DNA of 64,000 bases from Rhodococcus sp. H36-A4. Lineage in GTDB: Bacteria > Actinomycetota > Actinomycetes > Mycobacteriales > Mycobacteriaceae. The DNA lies in contig NZ_JAPVLQ010000001.1 of the NCBI RefSeq assembly GCF_027158005.1, positions 789,745 through 853,744 on the forward strand, in the 5' to 3' direction. The position numbers and the translations under genes are program-made. Within the stretch, counting starts at the first letter, position 1; every line of letters starts with the position of its first letter. Positions 54,389-63,834 of the stretch are shown here, one piece after another. The notes below the pieces were generated by a model. The model had not been told where the DNA came from. It saw only the letters and a program-made list of their open reading frames with translations, and did no database searches.

Positions 54389-55726
54389 TCACCAGTTGGT
54401 GAAGAGCAAGTGGTTGATTGCAAGTGCCACGAGCACCTGCAATCCCAACCAGAACCGGTGCGTGCGTTGCGGAAGCACTGCGGGCGCCAGGAGCATCCAC
54501 ATGGCGAACGGCAGCCAGATGCGCTCGGTTTCGGCCTTGCTCAGCTGACTCAGGTCCGCCATCACCACGGCCGCAAGCCCGGCGATGACCAGAAGATTGA
54601 TCGGCTGCACCCGAGTGAAGATGCGCGGAAACGCAGCAGGAACGGCAATCCCGAGCGCACAGAACAGCGCCGCGAAGTTGGCCCAACCCCAATACTCGAA
54701 CGGCCGGTCCGTCGCGATGCCTTGGTAGTAACGCTCCTGGACGAGCTCGTAACCGTCGAACCACCAGAAACCGTAGGCGGTGAAGATCGCCGCAACGACG
54801 AGGGCGCCCGCGAGCGCACCGAGAAGCGACCACACAGCCGGCCACAACGCGCGCCTTGCGACCAGCACCGCCACGGCCGGCAGTGCCATCAACCCGAGGC
54901 CGTAGTTGAGATAGACACCGAAGCCCAGAAGTACACCCGCGGCAAGCGATACAGGCCATCGGTTCTTCTGCGTCGAAAGTGCAAGCAATGCAATACCCCA
55001 CGCCACCACACCGGCGTAGAACGCGTCGGCAGACACCGCGATCCAGACAGCCGCGGGAGCAAGCGCCACGAACGGGGCTGCACGACGCGCCATCGTCTCG
55101 TCACCGAGGGCACGGACGGTCACGATGAGCGCCATAGCGGCGCTGGTGCCGACGAGAACGCACAACCATGCCGCCCACGCACCGCCACTGAGCCCGAGCC
55201 GGTCCAGCCACACGAACGTCAGCAGCGCACCCGGCGGATGGCCGGACACATGCGTCGTCCACGAGTCGGCCTGGTAATCGAGGATGCGCTCGGAAAAGCC
55301 CTGCAGCGTCGCCGGTATATCGGTGATGTCGGGAACTTCGTGGAGATACTCGTCGGTGGAGGACAACCGCGTCGAGAATCCGCGTCGCCAACCGTCGACC
55401 ATGGCCAGCGCCATCGTCCACGCCAGCGACACACCCCAAGTGAGCGGCAGCAACATCCGCCACGACAGTCTGCGCGCGAGCTCGGGCCCCCACAGGACGC
55501 CCCCGATCGCGATGAGAATCGCGAACGGCGTGCCCCACCCGAAGTGCAGCTCACGGAACCCGAAAAGCGGTGCGGCATCGGCGAAATCACGAACCTGCTG
55601 CGGGGTGCGGTTGATGATCGGCGTGATCAGCTCGTTGCCCAGATACGGGACCACGAAGGCCACTGCCACGAGCGCTACGGCAAGGACAGCCGCGATAGAT
55701 TCTCTCCAATACCGGATAGCGTTCAC
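54389..55726 (-). CDS. GT-C-type integral membrane protein, probably lipid-linked-sugar transferase
   Basis: 445 residues with about ten membrane helices. The first extracytoplasmic loop has acidic residues (TDEYLHEVPDITD), and conserved His residues occur at HVSGHPPGALLTF; both fit GT-C glycosyltransferases that use polyprenyl-phosphate sugars. It resembles the integral membrane protein Rv0541c of M. tuberculosis, which lies by the same set of genes in that genome. It is divergent from the mtnP operon across 70 bases, implying shared regulation. Confidence 0.72.
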   Translation of the reverse strand: MNAIRYWRESIAAVLAVALVAVAFVVPYLGNELITPIINRTPQQVRDFADAAPLFGFRELHFGWGTPFAILIAIGGVLWGPELARRLSWRMLLPLTWGVSLAWTMALAMVDGWRRGFSTRLSSTDEYLHEVPDITDIPATLQGFSERILDYQADSWTTHVSGHPPGALLTFVWLDRLGLSGGAWAAWLCVLVGTSAAMALIVTVRALGDETMARRAAPFVALAPAAVWIAVSADAFYAGVVAWGIALLALSTQKNRWPVSLAAGVLLGFGVYLNYGLGLMALPAVAVLVARRALWPAVWSLLGALAGALVVAAIFTAYGFWWFDGYELVQERYYQGIATDRPFEYWGWANFAALFCALGIAVPAAFPRIFTRVQPINLLVIAGLAAVVMADLSQLSKAETERIWLPFAMWMLLAPAVLPQRTHRFWLGLQVLVALAINHLLFTNW

Positions 55727-55796
55727 CTAACGTTGCGATCCACGTGGAAATCTCGAACATCGATGGGCCCAGCATACCGAGGACGGAAATGAATCA

Positions 55797-56603
55797 ATGA
55801 CATCAACGCCGACAACAACTTCGCACCGAGCCGACATCGCGGTCATCGGTGGTAGCGGCTTCTACTCGTTTTTCGGGGAAGATGCGCACTCGGTCACACT
55901 CGACACGCCGTACGGTTCGACGAGCGGGCCCATCACCATCGGCGACATAAACGGCCGCACCGTCGCATTCCTTCCTCGACACGGGGCTCGGCACGAGTAC
56001 TCCCCACACACGGTGCCGTATCGCGCCAACATGTGGGCCCTGCGCATGCTCGGAGTGCAGCGCATCTTCGCCCCGTGTGCCGTCGGCAGCCTTCTCCCCG
56101 AATATGGGCCTGGAACAGTGGTGATTCCCGACCAGCTCGTCGATCGAACGAGCGGGCGTACGCAGAGCTACTTCGACAACGGCGGAATTCACGTCGAATT
56201 CGCCGATCCGTACTGCGCCGACCTACGCACCGCGGCACTGCAACCCGGGACCGTCGACGGCGGCACGATGGTTGTCGTCGAGGGCCCTCGATTCTCCACC
56301 CGCGCCGAGAGCCAGTGGTATGCCCGTCAGGGGTGGACACTGGTCAACATGACCGGACATCCCGAGGCGGTATTGGCCCGTGAACTCGAATTATGTTATG
56401 CCCCGATCGCTCTCGTGACCGACCTCGATGCGGGGATCGAGGCAGGGCAGGGTGTTCGAGCAGTCGACGTGTTCGCCGAATTCCAGAAGAACATCGAACC
56501 ACTGAAGGCCTTGGTTCGATCGGCTATCAGCTCTGCACTGATGGGCCCTTGCGAATCGTGCCGCGTGCACGAGGGCGTCGACCTTCCGATCGAGTTGCCA
56601 TGA
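55797..56603 (+). CDS. mtnP: S-methyl-5'-thioadenosine phosphorylase-family protein
   Basis: 268 residues. IAVIGGSGFYSFF (about residues 14-26) and LPRHGARHEYSPHTVPYR (about 63-80) are the phosphate and base-site segments of the MTAP/PNP family, and LVNMTGHPEAVLARELELCY is the usual C-terminal signature. It phosphorolyses MTA or a related nucleoside to adenine and a ribose-1-phosphate-type sugar. It begins an operon with epimerase, GT2 and DUF2064 genes, joined by short overlaps, which suggests that the sugar-1-phosphate is used downstream, not only salvaged. M. tuberculosis Rv0535 is in the same position. Confidence 0.9.
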   Translation: MTSTPTTTSHRADIAVIGGSGFYSFFGEDAHSVTLDTPYGSTSGPITIGDINGRTVAFLPRHGARHEYSPHTVPYRANMWALRMLGVQRIFAPCAVGSLLPEYGPGTVVIPDQLVDRTSGRTQSYFDNGGIHVEFADPYCADLRTAALQPGTVDGGTMVVVEGPRFSTRAESQWYARQGWTLVNMTGHPEAVLARELELCYAPIALVTDLDAGIEAGQGVRAVDVFAEFQKNIEPLKALVRSAISSALMGPCESCRVHEGVDLPIELP

Positions 56604-57655
56604 CTCGCGTCTTGCTCACCGGGGCAGCCGGATTCATCGGCGGACACATCCTCGGCGCACTCAGCCCCAGTTACGACGTCGTCGCGATCGACGCATTTCT
56701 TCCCTCCGCGCACGGAAGCGATCGACCGACACCGGGTATCGAGAGGGTCGACGTCCGTGACCACGACTCGCTCGTGGACGTGCTGGCCGGCGTCGACGCC
56801 GTGTGCCACCAGGCTGCCGTCGTCGGCGCAGGCGTCGACGCCGCAGACGCACCCGCCTACGCAAGCCACAACGATTTCGGCACCGCCGTGCTGCTCTCGG
56901 CAATGGCCGAAGCACGTTGCACACGCTTGGTGCTGGCATCCTCGATGGTCGTCTACGGCGAGGGGCGATACACCGATGCTGCGGGCAAGACGGTGGTGCC
57001 CGGTCCACGCACGCGTGCCGACCTCGACGAAGGTCGCTTCGACAACACCGACCCGAACACCGGCGATACCTTGGATTGGGCTCTGGTGAGCGAGGATTCG
57101 GCGTTGCAGCCCCGAAGCACCTACGCCGCGAGCAAGCTTGCTCAGGAAAACTACGCTCTCGCCTGGTCCCTCGCCACCGGCGGCTCGGTGACCGCGCTTC
57201 GCTACCACAACGTTTATGGACCGAACATGCCACGCAACACTCCGTATTCCGGCGTCGCAGCGATGTTCCGCTCCTCGCTCGAAGCCGGACGCCCACCGCA
57301 GGTGTACGAGGACGGATTGCAGGCGCGCGACTTCGTGCACGTCTCCGACGTCGCAGCGGCGAACGTACTGTCCATCGCGGCCGCCCTGCCCGGATTCACT
57401 GCACTCAATGTGTCCTCGGGTCATCCGATCACCATCGGCGAAGTCGCAACCGCGCTATCCCAGGCCTGCGCAGGGCCGGCACCCGAAGTGACCGGACAGT
57501 ACCGCTCCGGTGACGTCCGGCATGTGGTGGCCAGCCCCGAATCGGCCCGCACCGCAATCGGATTCGACGCCGCGATCTCGCCGTTCGACGGTCTGCGCGA
57601 GTTCGCAACCGCCCCTCTTCGTGACGCCGAAGGCACCGGTGCCCCCCGTGTTTGA
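56600..57655 (+). CDS. NAD-dependent epimerase/dehydratase (extended SDR)
   Basis: From ATG 56600 in the ATGA overlap, 351 residues. The Rossmann motif is LLTGAAGFIGGHILG (about residues 5-19), and the catalytic Ser-Tyr-Lys set is LVLASSMVVYGEG with PRSTYAASKLAQENYA. A nucleotide-sugar epimerase or dehydratase of the GalE type is expected. M. tuberculosis galE3 (Rv0536) lies in the matching place. It could alter the configuration of an NDP-sugar made by the DUF2064 enzyme. The frame overlaps the next gene by 17 bases. Confidence 0.9.
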   Translation: MTRVLLTGAAGFIGGHILGALSPSYDVVAIDAFLPSAHGSDRPTPGIERVDVRDHDSLVDVLAGVDAVCHQAAVVGAGVDAADAPAYASHNDFGTAVLLSAMAEARCTRLVLASSMVVYGEGRYTDAAGKTVVPGPRTRADLDEGRFDNTDPNTGDTLDWALVSEDSALQPRSTYAASKLAQENYALAWSLATGGSVTALRYHNVYGPNMPRNTPYSGVAAMFRSSLEAGRPPQVYEDGLQARDFVHVSDVAAANVLSIAAALPGFTALNVSSGHPITIGEVATALSQACAGPAPEVTGQYRSGDVRHVVASPESARTAIGFDAAISPFDGLREFATAPLRDAEGTGAPRV

Positions 57656-58301
57656 GCCGACCGATGTCACCGTGGTGATTCCCTGTATGAACGAGGAAGG
57701 CTCGCTCCCCGGCGTTCTCGCCGACATGCCCGCGGGCTACCGCGTCATCGTCGTCGACAACAATTCCGTGGACGACACTGCGGCGGTTGCTCGAACGCAC
57801 GGCGCCGCCGTCGTGCAAGAGTCCGTGCCCGGTTACGGGTCGGCCGTACATGCCGGAGTTCTCGCCGCGACAACCGAAGTCGTGTGCGTTCTCGACGGCG
57901 ACGGCTCGATGGATCCGCGTGAGCTCCCCCTGCTGGTCACCGCCCTCGAAGACGCGGACCTCGCCGTAGGTCGACGCAAGACCGTCCGCGGAAACTCACC
58001 GATCCACGCACGAATCGGCAATGCCGTCCTGGCCCTTCGGCTTCGGACCAAATACAACCTGCCCGTCCATGACCTCGGCGCCATTCGCGCGGTACGACGC
58101 CAAGCACTTCTCGATCTCGACGTGACCGACCGACGGTCCGGCTACCCGCTACAACTGCTCGTCCTTGCCTCGAAAGCCGGCTGGACGGTCGTCGAACACG
58201 AGGTCTCCTACAGTCCACGGACAGCAGGCACCTCGAAGGTGTCCGGCTCGGTCACGGGAACCGTCGTCGCAGTGCGGGACTTCTGGAAGGTGCTCTCGTG
58301 A
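57639..58301 (+). CDS. Family 2 glycosyltransferase, dolichyl/polyprenyl-phosphate type
   Basis: The start is GTG 57639 (VPPVFEPTDVTVVIPC), with AAGG five bases upstream; GTG 57621 and 57648 are alternatives. The 220-residue product is a GT-A fold: TVVIPCMNEEGSLPGVL, the DxD region VLDGDGSMDP, then VGRRKTVRGNS and the polyprenol-phosphate-mannose-synthase-like C-terminus YSPRTAGTSKVSGSVTG. No membrane helices are present, so it should dock at the membrane to glycosylate a polyprenyl phosphate. Rv0539 of M. tuberculosis is the likely counterpart. Confidence 0.88.
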   Translation: MPPVFEPTDVTVVIPCMNEEGSLPGVLADMPAGYRVIVVDNNSVDDTAAVARTHGAAVVQESVPGYGSAVHAGVLAATTEVVCVLDGDGSMDPRELPLLVTALEDADLAVGRRKTVRGNSPIHARIGNAVLALRLRTKYNLPVHDLGAIRAVRRQALLDLDVTDRRSGYPLQLLVLASKAGWTVVEHEVSYSPRTAGTSKVSGSVTGTVVAVRDFWKVLS

Positions 58302-58969
58302 AAGTAACCGCCCTCGTCGTCGCCAAAGCTCCCGTACCCGGACTCGCGAAAACCCGACTCGCGAAAACCCTCGGCAACGATTCAGCCGCCGACATCGCCG
58401 CAGCCGCCCTGCTCGACACCCTCGACGCCGTATCCGCCGCCGACTTCGACGAGCGCATCGTCGCCATGACCGGCGACCTCGCCCAGGCGAGCCGAGGAGA
58501 TGAAATAACTGCCGCACTGGCGTCGTACATCGTGATCGGGCAGCGGGGCGACGGTTTCGCCGAGCGGCTTCGCTACGCGCACGAGGACGCTGCGGCGTCG
58601 GGCAATCCGGTCTTTCAGATCGGGATGGACACCCCTCAAGTGACGGTGACCCTGCTGAACGACGCCGCAACGCAGCTCACCGAGCCGGGGCGATCGGTGC
58701 TCGGCATGGCGGAGGACGGCGGTTGGTGGGGATTGGGCATCGCAGATCCCGCGCTCGCTCGCGGGCTCCTCGAGGTGACCATGTCGAGTCCCACGACGGG
58801 CATCGATACTTACAGGGCTCTCGAAGCACTGGGCGCGGACATCGCGTCACTACCGATTCTGCGTGACGTCGACCACGCCTCGGACCTGGCTACCGTCGCG
58901 GCTCTGTGCCTGGGGGGCAGTCGCTTCGGAAAGGCGGTCGAGCAGGTCGTTCGACATGTGCAGAGGTAA
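58298..58969 (+). CDS. DUF2064 protein, CofC-like nucleotidyltransferase/GT fold
   Basis: GTG 58298 overlaps the preceding TGA (GTGA). The 223-residue product opens VTALVVAKAPVPGLAKTRLA (about residues 3-22), a nucleotidyltransferase-like NTP-binding start, followed by FQIGMDTPQVT with an acidic metal ligand and LGMAEDGGWWGLGI. DUF2064 proteins (also named arsenosugar glycosyltransferases) resemble CofC/FbiD nucleotidyltransferases. A reasonable role is to activate a sugar-1-phosphate to an NDP-sugar. It ends the operon. Rv0540 is the M. tuberculosis counterpart. Confidence 0.85.
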   Translation: MKVTALVVAKAPVPGLAKTRLAKTLGNDSAADIAAAALLDTLDAVSAADFDERIVAMTGDLAQASRGDEITAALASYIVIGQRGDGFAERLRYAHEDAAASGNPVFQIGMDTPQVTVTLLNDAATQLTEPGRSVLGMAEDGGWWGLGIADPALARGLLEVTMSSPTTGIDTYRALEALGADIASLPILRDVDHASDLATVAALCLGGSRFGKAVEQVVRHVQR

Positions 58970-59075
58970 CCGCTACCCCTCCGTAACCAATCCGTGACCG
59001 CTGTCGATCGCATTGCAACAATCGAAAAGCTTAGTTTCTCCGCACTTTCTCAGATAACGGTGCTAGAAAGACCAT

Positions 59076-59234
59076 GTGCTTGGAATACTCATCGGTATAG
59101 CCGTCTGGTTGGTGGTGGCCCTCATGGTCGCCATCGTGCTGGGACGCGTCGCGCGTCGTGCCGATTCCGAGGAACTCGGATCGACTTTGGACTGGGATAC
59201 CGCAGACGTCGACGAGTCCGTCCCGCACGACTGA
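59076..59234 (+). CDS. Small single-pass membrane protein, 52 residues
   Basis: GTG 59076 opens a frame reading VLGILIGIAVWLVVALMVAI (one helix, residues 1-21), then a basic VLGRVARRAD stop-transfer region, then an acidic tail ending DESVPHD. The helix-then-basic-residue layout is what a real small membrane protein shows, and the opposite-strand frames here lack it. The Shine-Dalgarno GAAAG is weak. I know no family. It stands alone between the DUF2064 and DUF4185 genes. Confidence 0.6.
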   Translation: MLGILIGIAVWLVVALMVAIVLGRVARRADSEELGSTLDWDTADVDESVPHD

Positions 59235-59389
59235 TCCTCACCTCGACAGTAACGGACTCCACACCCGTTTTCCCTGCGAATACCAATCCGTTTACTTTGT
59301 CGAAAGAACAAAAAAGCCTCTCGGCAGGTTAATCCTCGAGCTATGCTTCCCGCGGTCTGGTTAGAACTCGAAGGAAAGCCGGGGGGCTA

Positions 59390-60484
59390 GTGAAACGTTT
59401 TACGTCGGTCGCTGTTGCTGTTGTGGTCACATCTCTTGTGATTGCCGGTCCTGCAGCGGCCAATCCGAACATCGTCAATCCGATTCCCGGACTGAACGGC
59501 GTCTTCGGCCTCCCACAGCTCACCGGACGCACCGTGGCCGTCGCACAGGCAACCGGAATGTCCAGCACGAACGAGACACAGCACGTCAACATGCTGGGCA
59601 CCGACCTCGGAATCATGTGGGACAACGGCAATGGCGAGATTTTGACCGCCTTCGGCGATACAGCAGGCCTCGGGCTGCCGAACCTACTGCAGGGGAGCCT
59701 GTGGTCTTGGCGCAGCAACTCACTCGTGCGAAGTCACGACGGCAACCTGGCCGATGGCATGAGCTTCGACAGCATCGTCAAGGACCCGCTCGGACAGGCC
59801 AAGGAACTCGTACCGAGCCCCAAGATTCCCTTCGTCGAGATCAGCCGCATCCCCACTGCCGGTGTCGCACTCGGTCAGAATCAGTTCATGAGCCTGATGT
59901 CGGTCAAGGACTGGGGTCAGCCCGGGCATTGGGAAACCAACTACTCCTCGATTGCAGTATCGGGTGACAACGGCGAGAACTGGACCGTCCACCCGGAGAC
60001 TCAGCGTCCGAGCGACGGTGGAAGCCGCAATTTCCAGCAGAACGCCTTCCTGAAGGACGGCGGGTTCGTCTACGAATACGGCACGCCTCCCGGACGCGGC
60101 AACCTCGGCCACGTCTCGCGCGTACTCGAAAAAGACATCCTGAACCTCCCCGCGTACGAATACTGGACCGGCGCCGAGTGGAAGAAGGGTGACCCCGCGC
60201 TCGCGGCTCCCATCGTCGACAACGTCGGCGAGCTGTCCGTCGCATACAACCAGTACCTCGGTCAATACTTGATGCTCACCACGGACTCCTCCGATTCGAT
60301 CGTCATGCGCCGCTCCCCCTCGCCCGTCGGCCCGTGGAGTCCGCCCGAGGTGCTCGTCGACACCAATCAACTTCGCAGTGCATATGCGCCCTATATTCAC
60401 CCGTGGTCCTCGGGTCCTGACCTCTACTTCCTTGCCACGGTGCACCAGAACTACAACGTTCTGCTGCTGCGCACCACGTTGTGA
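59390..60484 (+). CDS. Secreted DUF4185 protein, probable endo-D-arabinanase (GH183-like)
   Basis: From GTG 59390 (VKRFTSVAVAVVV), 364 residues with a signal peptide ending at AAA near residue 25. The mature chain has the DUF4185 pattern: LGIMWDNGNGEILTAFGD, WSWRSNSLVRSHDG, VEISRIPTAGVALG, and YIHPWSSGPDLYFLAT at the end, a beta-propeller-type family. Related DUF4185 proteins of mycobacteria were shown to be endo-D-arabinofuranases (GH183), acting on arabinogalactan and lipoarabinomannan. That activity is inferred for this paralogue; catalytic Asp/Glu residues cannot be assigned by eye. AGGAAAGCC lies upstream. Confidence 0.8.
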   Translation: MKRFTSVAVAVVVTSLVIAGPAAANPNIVNPIPGLNGVFGLPQLTGRTVAVAQATGMSSTNETQHVNMLGTDLGIMWDNGNGEILTAFGDTAGLGLPNLLQGSLWSWRSNSLVRSHDGNLADGMSFDSIVKDPLGQAKELVPSPKIPFVEISRIPTAGVALGQNQFMSLMSVKDWGQPGHWETNYSSIAVSGDNGENWTVHPETQRPSDGGSRNFQQNAFLKDGGFVYEYGTPPGRGNLGHVSRVLEKDILNLPAYEYWTGAEWKKGDPALAAPIVDNVGELSVAYNQYLGQYLMLTTDSSDSIVMRRSPSPVGPWSPPEVLVDTNQLRSAYAPYIHPWSSGPDLYFLATVHQNYNVLLLRTTL

Positions 60485-61134
60485 CGCTTCGGCGACATAT
60501 GGTCGTCGGAATGGATGCAACAGCGTGGGACACCAAGTATGCGGCCGCCGACCTGGTCTACGGATCGCCTCCTAACGAGGCACTGGTCGAATACGCTACG
60601 ACGCTTCCGCGTGGGCGGGCGTTGGACCTTGCCGCCGGTGAGGGCAGAAATGCCCTGTGGCTGGCCACCCGCGGATGGGAGGTCACCGCCGTCGACTTCT
60701 CGGCCGTCGGGCTCGAGAAGGGGCGTCGGATCGCCGCGAAATCACCTAAATCGGTGCGAGATCGACTCACCTGGGTCCATGCCGATGTGACCAAGCTCTC
60801 GCCGGAGCCGAACTATGACCTGGTCCTCGTTCTCTACCTTCATCTACCCCCGGAACAACGTAAACGGGTGATTCGCAGCGCAATCGGCGCTCTGAAACCT
60901 GACGGAATCCTCATGATTCTCGGTCACCACTCGCTCAACATCACCGACGGCGTCGGCGGGCCGCAGGATCCCGAAATACTTTATACGCCAGAGGATTTGG
61001 CTTCCGATGTCGACGGCTTGGACGTGGCAACCAGGGGCGAGAAGCGCCTGCGGCACACCGATCACGGCATGGCGATCGACGCGTTACTACTCGCGAGTAG
61101 GTCCCCTCTTGGCAGCGGGAATGAACGGGGGTAA
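60481..61134 (+). CDS. SAM-dependent methyltransferase, TehB/thiopurine-type
   Basis: The frame begins with GTG 60481 overlapping the DUF4185 TGA (GTGA), but ATG 60511 (MDATAWDTKYAAADLVYG) is where homologues start, and has no clear site. The 217-residue product has motif I as ALDLAAGEGRNALWLATRG (about residues 47-65), then VTAVDFSAVGLEKG and YDLVLVLYLHLPPEQ. The DLAAGEGRNALWLA form is usual in tellurite-resistance/thiopurine-type methyltransferases, which modify small molecules. The overlap suggests co-expression with the arabinanase-like protein, though no functional link is apparent. Confidence 0.8.
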   Translation: MTLRRHMVVGMDATAWDTKYAAADLVYGSPPNEALVEYATTLPRGRALDLAAGEGRNALWLATRGWEVTAVDFSAVGLEKGRRIAAKSPKSVRDRLTWVHADVTKLSPEPNYDLVLVLYLHLPPEQRKRVIRSAIGALKPDGILMILGHHSLNITDGVGGPQDPEILYTPEDLASDVDGLDVATRGEKRLRHTDHGMAIDALLLASRSPLGSGNERG

Positions 61135-61215
61135 TATCCAGTTATGTTACCGACGAGTAGCTAACTTGGGCGGTACTTACCCGAGACCGCACCATCAAAT
61201 TTGGAGAGAACGAGC

Positions 61216-63051
61216 ATGGGACATTACAAGAGCAACCTCCGGGATCTCGAGTTCAACCTCTTCGAGCTGTTCGGGCTCGACGAATCCCTCGCAGGAAACA
61301 ACTTCGGCGACCTCGACGGCGAGGCAGCCCGCGACATGCTTCGCGAGGTCGTACGCCTGGCAGAAGGACCGGTAGCCGAGTCCTTCGCCGAATCCGACCG
61401 AAACCCGCCCGTGTTCGACCCCGACACTCACACCGTCAAGCTGCCAGAGGCTTTCAAGAAGTCGTTCAAGGCGCTGTACGACGGCGAGTGGTGGCGTGTC
61501 GGCCTCGACGAAGAAGTCGGTGGCATCCCCGCGCCTCGCACTCTCGGCTGGGCACTCAACGAGCTGCTGCTCGGCGCCAACCCGGCTGCGTTCATGTACT
61601 CCGCAGGACCAGGATTCGCCAACGTGCTCTACAACAACGGCACCGAAGAGCAGAAGGAATGGGCGAAGGTCATCGTCGAGCGCAAGTGGGGCGCCACTAT
61701 GGTGCTCACCGAGCCCGACGCCGGATCCGACGTCGGCGCAGGCCGCACCAAGGCCATCAAGCAGGAAGACGGCTCCTGGCACATCGAAGGCGTCAAGCGG
61801 TTCATCACCTCGGCCGTTTCCGACGATCTCTTCGAGAACACCATGCACCTGGTTCTCGCTCGCCCGGAAGGTGCCGGACCCGGCACCAAGGGCTTGAGCC
61901 TTTTCTACGTGCCGAACACGCACTTCGACTTCGAGACCGGCGAACTCGGCGAGCGCAACGGAGTCTTCGTCACCGGCGTCGAGCACAAGATGGGCCTCAA
62001 GGTCTCCACCACCTGCGAGCTCACCTTCGGTGGCCACGACGTCCCGGCCAAGGGCTGGCTGGTCGGCGAGGTCCACAAGGGCATCGCGCAGATGTTCGAC
62101 GTCATCGAGCACGCTCGAATGATGGTCGGCACCAAGGCGATCGCCACCCTCTCCACCGGATACCTCAACGCACTGGCCTACGCCAAAGAGCGTGTCCAGG
62201 GCGCCGATCTGACGAAGATGACGGACAAGGCAGCACCCCGCGTCACCATCACGCACCACCCCGACGTTCGTCGCAGCCTGATCACCCAGAAGGCATACGC
62301 CGAAGGCCTGCGCGCGGTGTACCTCTTCACCGCGGCACACCAGGACCCGGTCACCGCGAAGCAGGTATCCGACGCGGACGAGGACATCGCCTACCGCGTC
62401 AACGATCTGCTGCTCCCGATCGTCAAGGGCGTCGGATCCGAAATCGCCTACAGCCAGCTGGCGGAGAGTCTCCAGACGCTGGGTGGATCCGGGTTCTTGC
62501 AGGACTACCCGATCGAGCAGTACATCCGCGACTCGAAGATCGACTCGCTGTACGAGGGCACGACGGCCATCCAGGCGCAGGACTTCTTCTTCCGCAAGAT
62601 CGCCCGTGACCGTGGCGTCGCGCTGGCTCACATCGCCGGCCAGATCAAGTCGTTCATCGACAGCGAAGCCGGCAACGGTCGACTCAAGGCCGAGCGCGCG
62701 CTTCTCGCCACCGCACTCGAAGACGTGCAAGCAATCGTCACCACGATGACCCAGCAGCTCATGGGAGCTCAGGAGCAGCCGACCGAGCTGTACAAGGTCG
62801 GCCTCGCATCCGTCCGCTTCCTCATGGGCTTCGGCGACCTGCTCATCGGATGGCTGCTGCTGCGTCAGTCCGAAATTGCCATCACGGCACTCGACAACGG
62901 TGCAGAGGGCAAGGAAAAATCGTTCTACGAGGGCAAGGTCGCAGTCGCGTCCTTCTTCGCCAAGAACATCCTGCCCCAGCTGACCGCTACCCGTGGCATC
63001 CTCGCCAACACGGACCTCGACGTCATGGAGCTCGACGAAGCTGCATTCTGA
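61216..63051 (+). CDS. fadE5: FadE5-type acyl-CoA dehydrogenase
   Basis: From ATG 61216 ([14 protein letters not shown]), the product is 611 residues, the same length as M. tuberculosis FadE5 (Rv0244c) as I remember it, and the pattern is alike: [56 protein letters not shown] and the C-terminal [15 protein letters not shown] ending. These long enzymes oxidise acyl-CoA of broad chain length in the inner beta-oxidation. A frame to 61201 adds five unused codons. The flavin reductase gene faces it at the 3' end. Confidence 0.93.
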   Translation: MGHYKSNLRDLEFNLFELFGLDESLAGNNFGDLDGEAARDMLREVVRLAEGPVAESFAESDRNPPVFDPDTHTVKLPEAFKKSFKALYDGEWWRVGLDEEVGGIPAPRTLGWALNELLLGANPAAFMYSAGPGFANVLYNNGTEEQKEWAKVIVERKWGATMVLTEPDAGSDVGAGRTKAIKQEDGSWHIEGVKRFITSAVSDDLFENTMHLVLARPEGAGPGTKGLSLFYVPNTHFDFETGELGERNGVFVTGVEHKMGLKVSTTCELTFGGHDVPAKGWLVGEVHKGIAQMFDVIEHARMMVGTKAIATLSTGYLNALAYAKERVQGADLTKMTDKAAPRVTITHHPDVRRSLITQKAYAEGLRAVYLFTAAHQDPVTAKQVSDADEDIAYRVNDLLLPIVKGVGSEIAYSQLAESLQTLGGSGFLQDYPIEQYIRDSKIDSLYEGTTAIQAQDFFFRKIARDRGVALAHIAGQIKSFIDSEAGNGRLKAERALLATALEDVQAIVTTMTQQLMGAQEQPTELYKVGLASVRFLMGFGDLLIGWLLLRQSEIAITALDNGAEGKEKSFYEGKVAVASFFAKNILPQLTATRGILANTDLDVMELDEAAF

Positions 63052-63066
63052 TTCGACCCCGTACAC

Positions 63067-63102
63067 CAACGGCCGCATCCCTTCCTGGGGGTGCGGCCGT
63101 TG
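63067..63102. terminator. Terminator-like hairpin after fadE5
   Basis: CAACGGCCGCA and TGCGGCCGTTG are perfect 11-base arms, with CCC/GGG further pairing inside. It lies between the convergent fadE5 and flavin reductase genes and lacks a T tract. Confidence 0.7.
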
Positions 63103-63133
63103 TGCTCTGCCTGCTCTGTTTCCTGCCCGCTCG

Positions 63134-63661
<528 letters not shown>

Positions 63662-63834
63662 TCAGGTGGTGACATCTGACCTTACGTTCGGTCATCCTGC
63701 CAGCACACCTCGTAGTCCACGATACGAGTTTCGATAGACGAGAGTCCTGCGCCCTGATCGTCGGGAATGAAATTCGCCGCGACGGTGTCGTACTGTCGAG
63801 TAACTAGCCAGCAGTACTCACGGAGGTTGATGTT

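Noticed and set aside
54056..55792. 578-codon plus-strand open frame
   Set aside because: It is antisense to the GT-C membrane protein; the translation is Arg/His/Pro-rich without a domain, the usual result of G+C-rich third positions on the other strand.
61488..62609. 373-codon plus-strand frame inside fadE5
   Set aside because: Out-of-frame shadow, rich in Arg and His.
61195..63078. 627-codon minus-strand open frame
   Set aside because: Fully antisense to fadE5, whose sequence matches a known family end to end; the antisense product has no recognisable motif.
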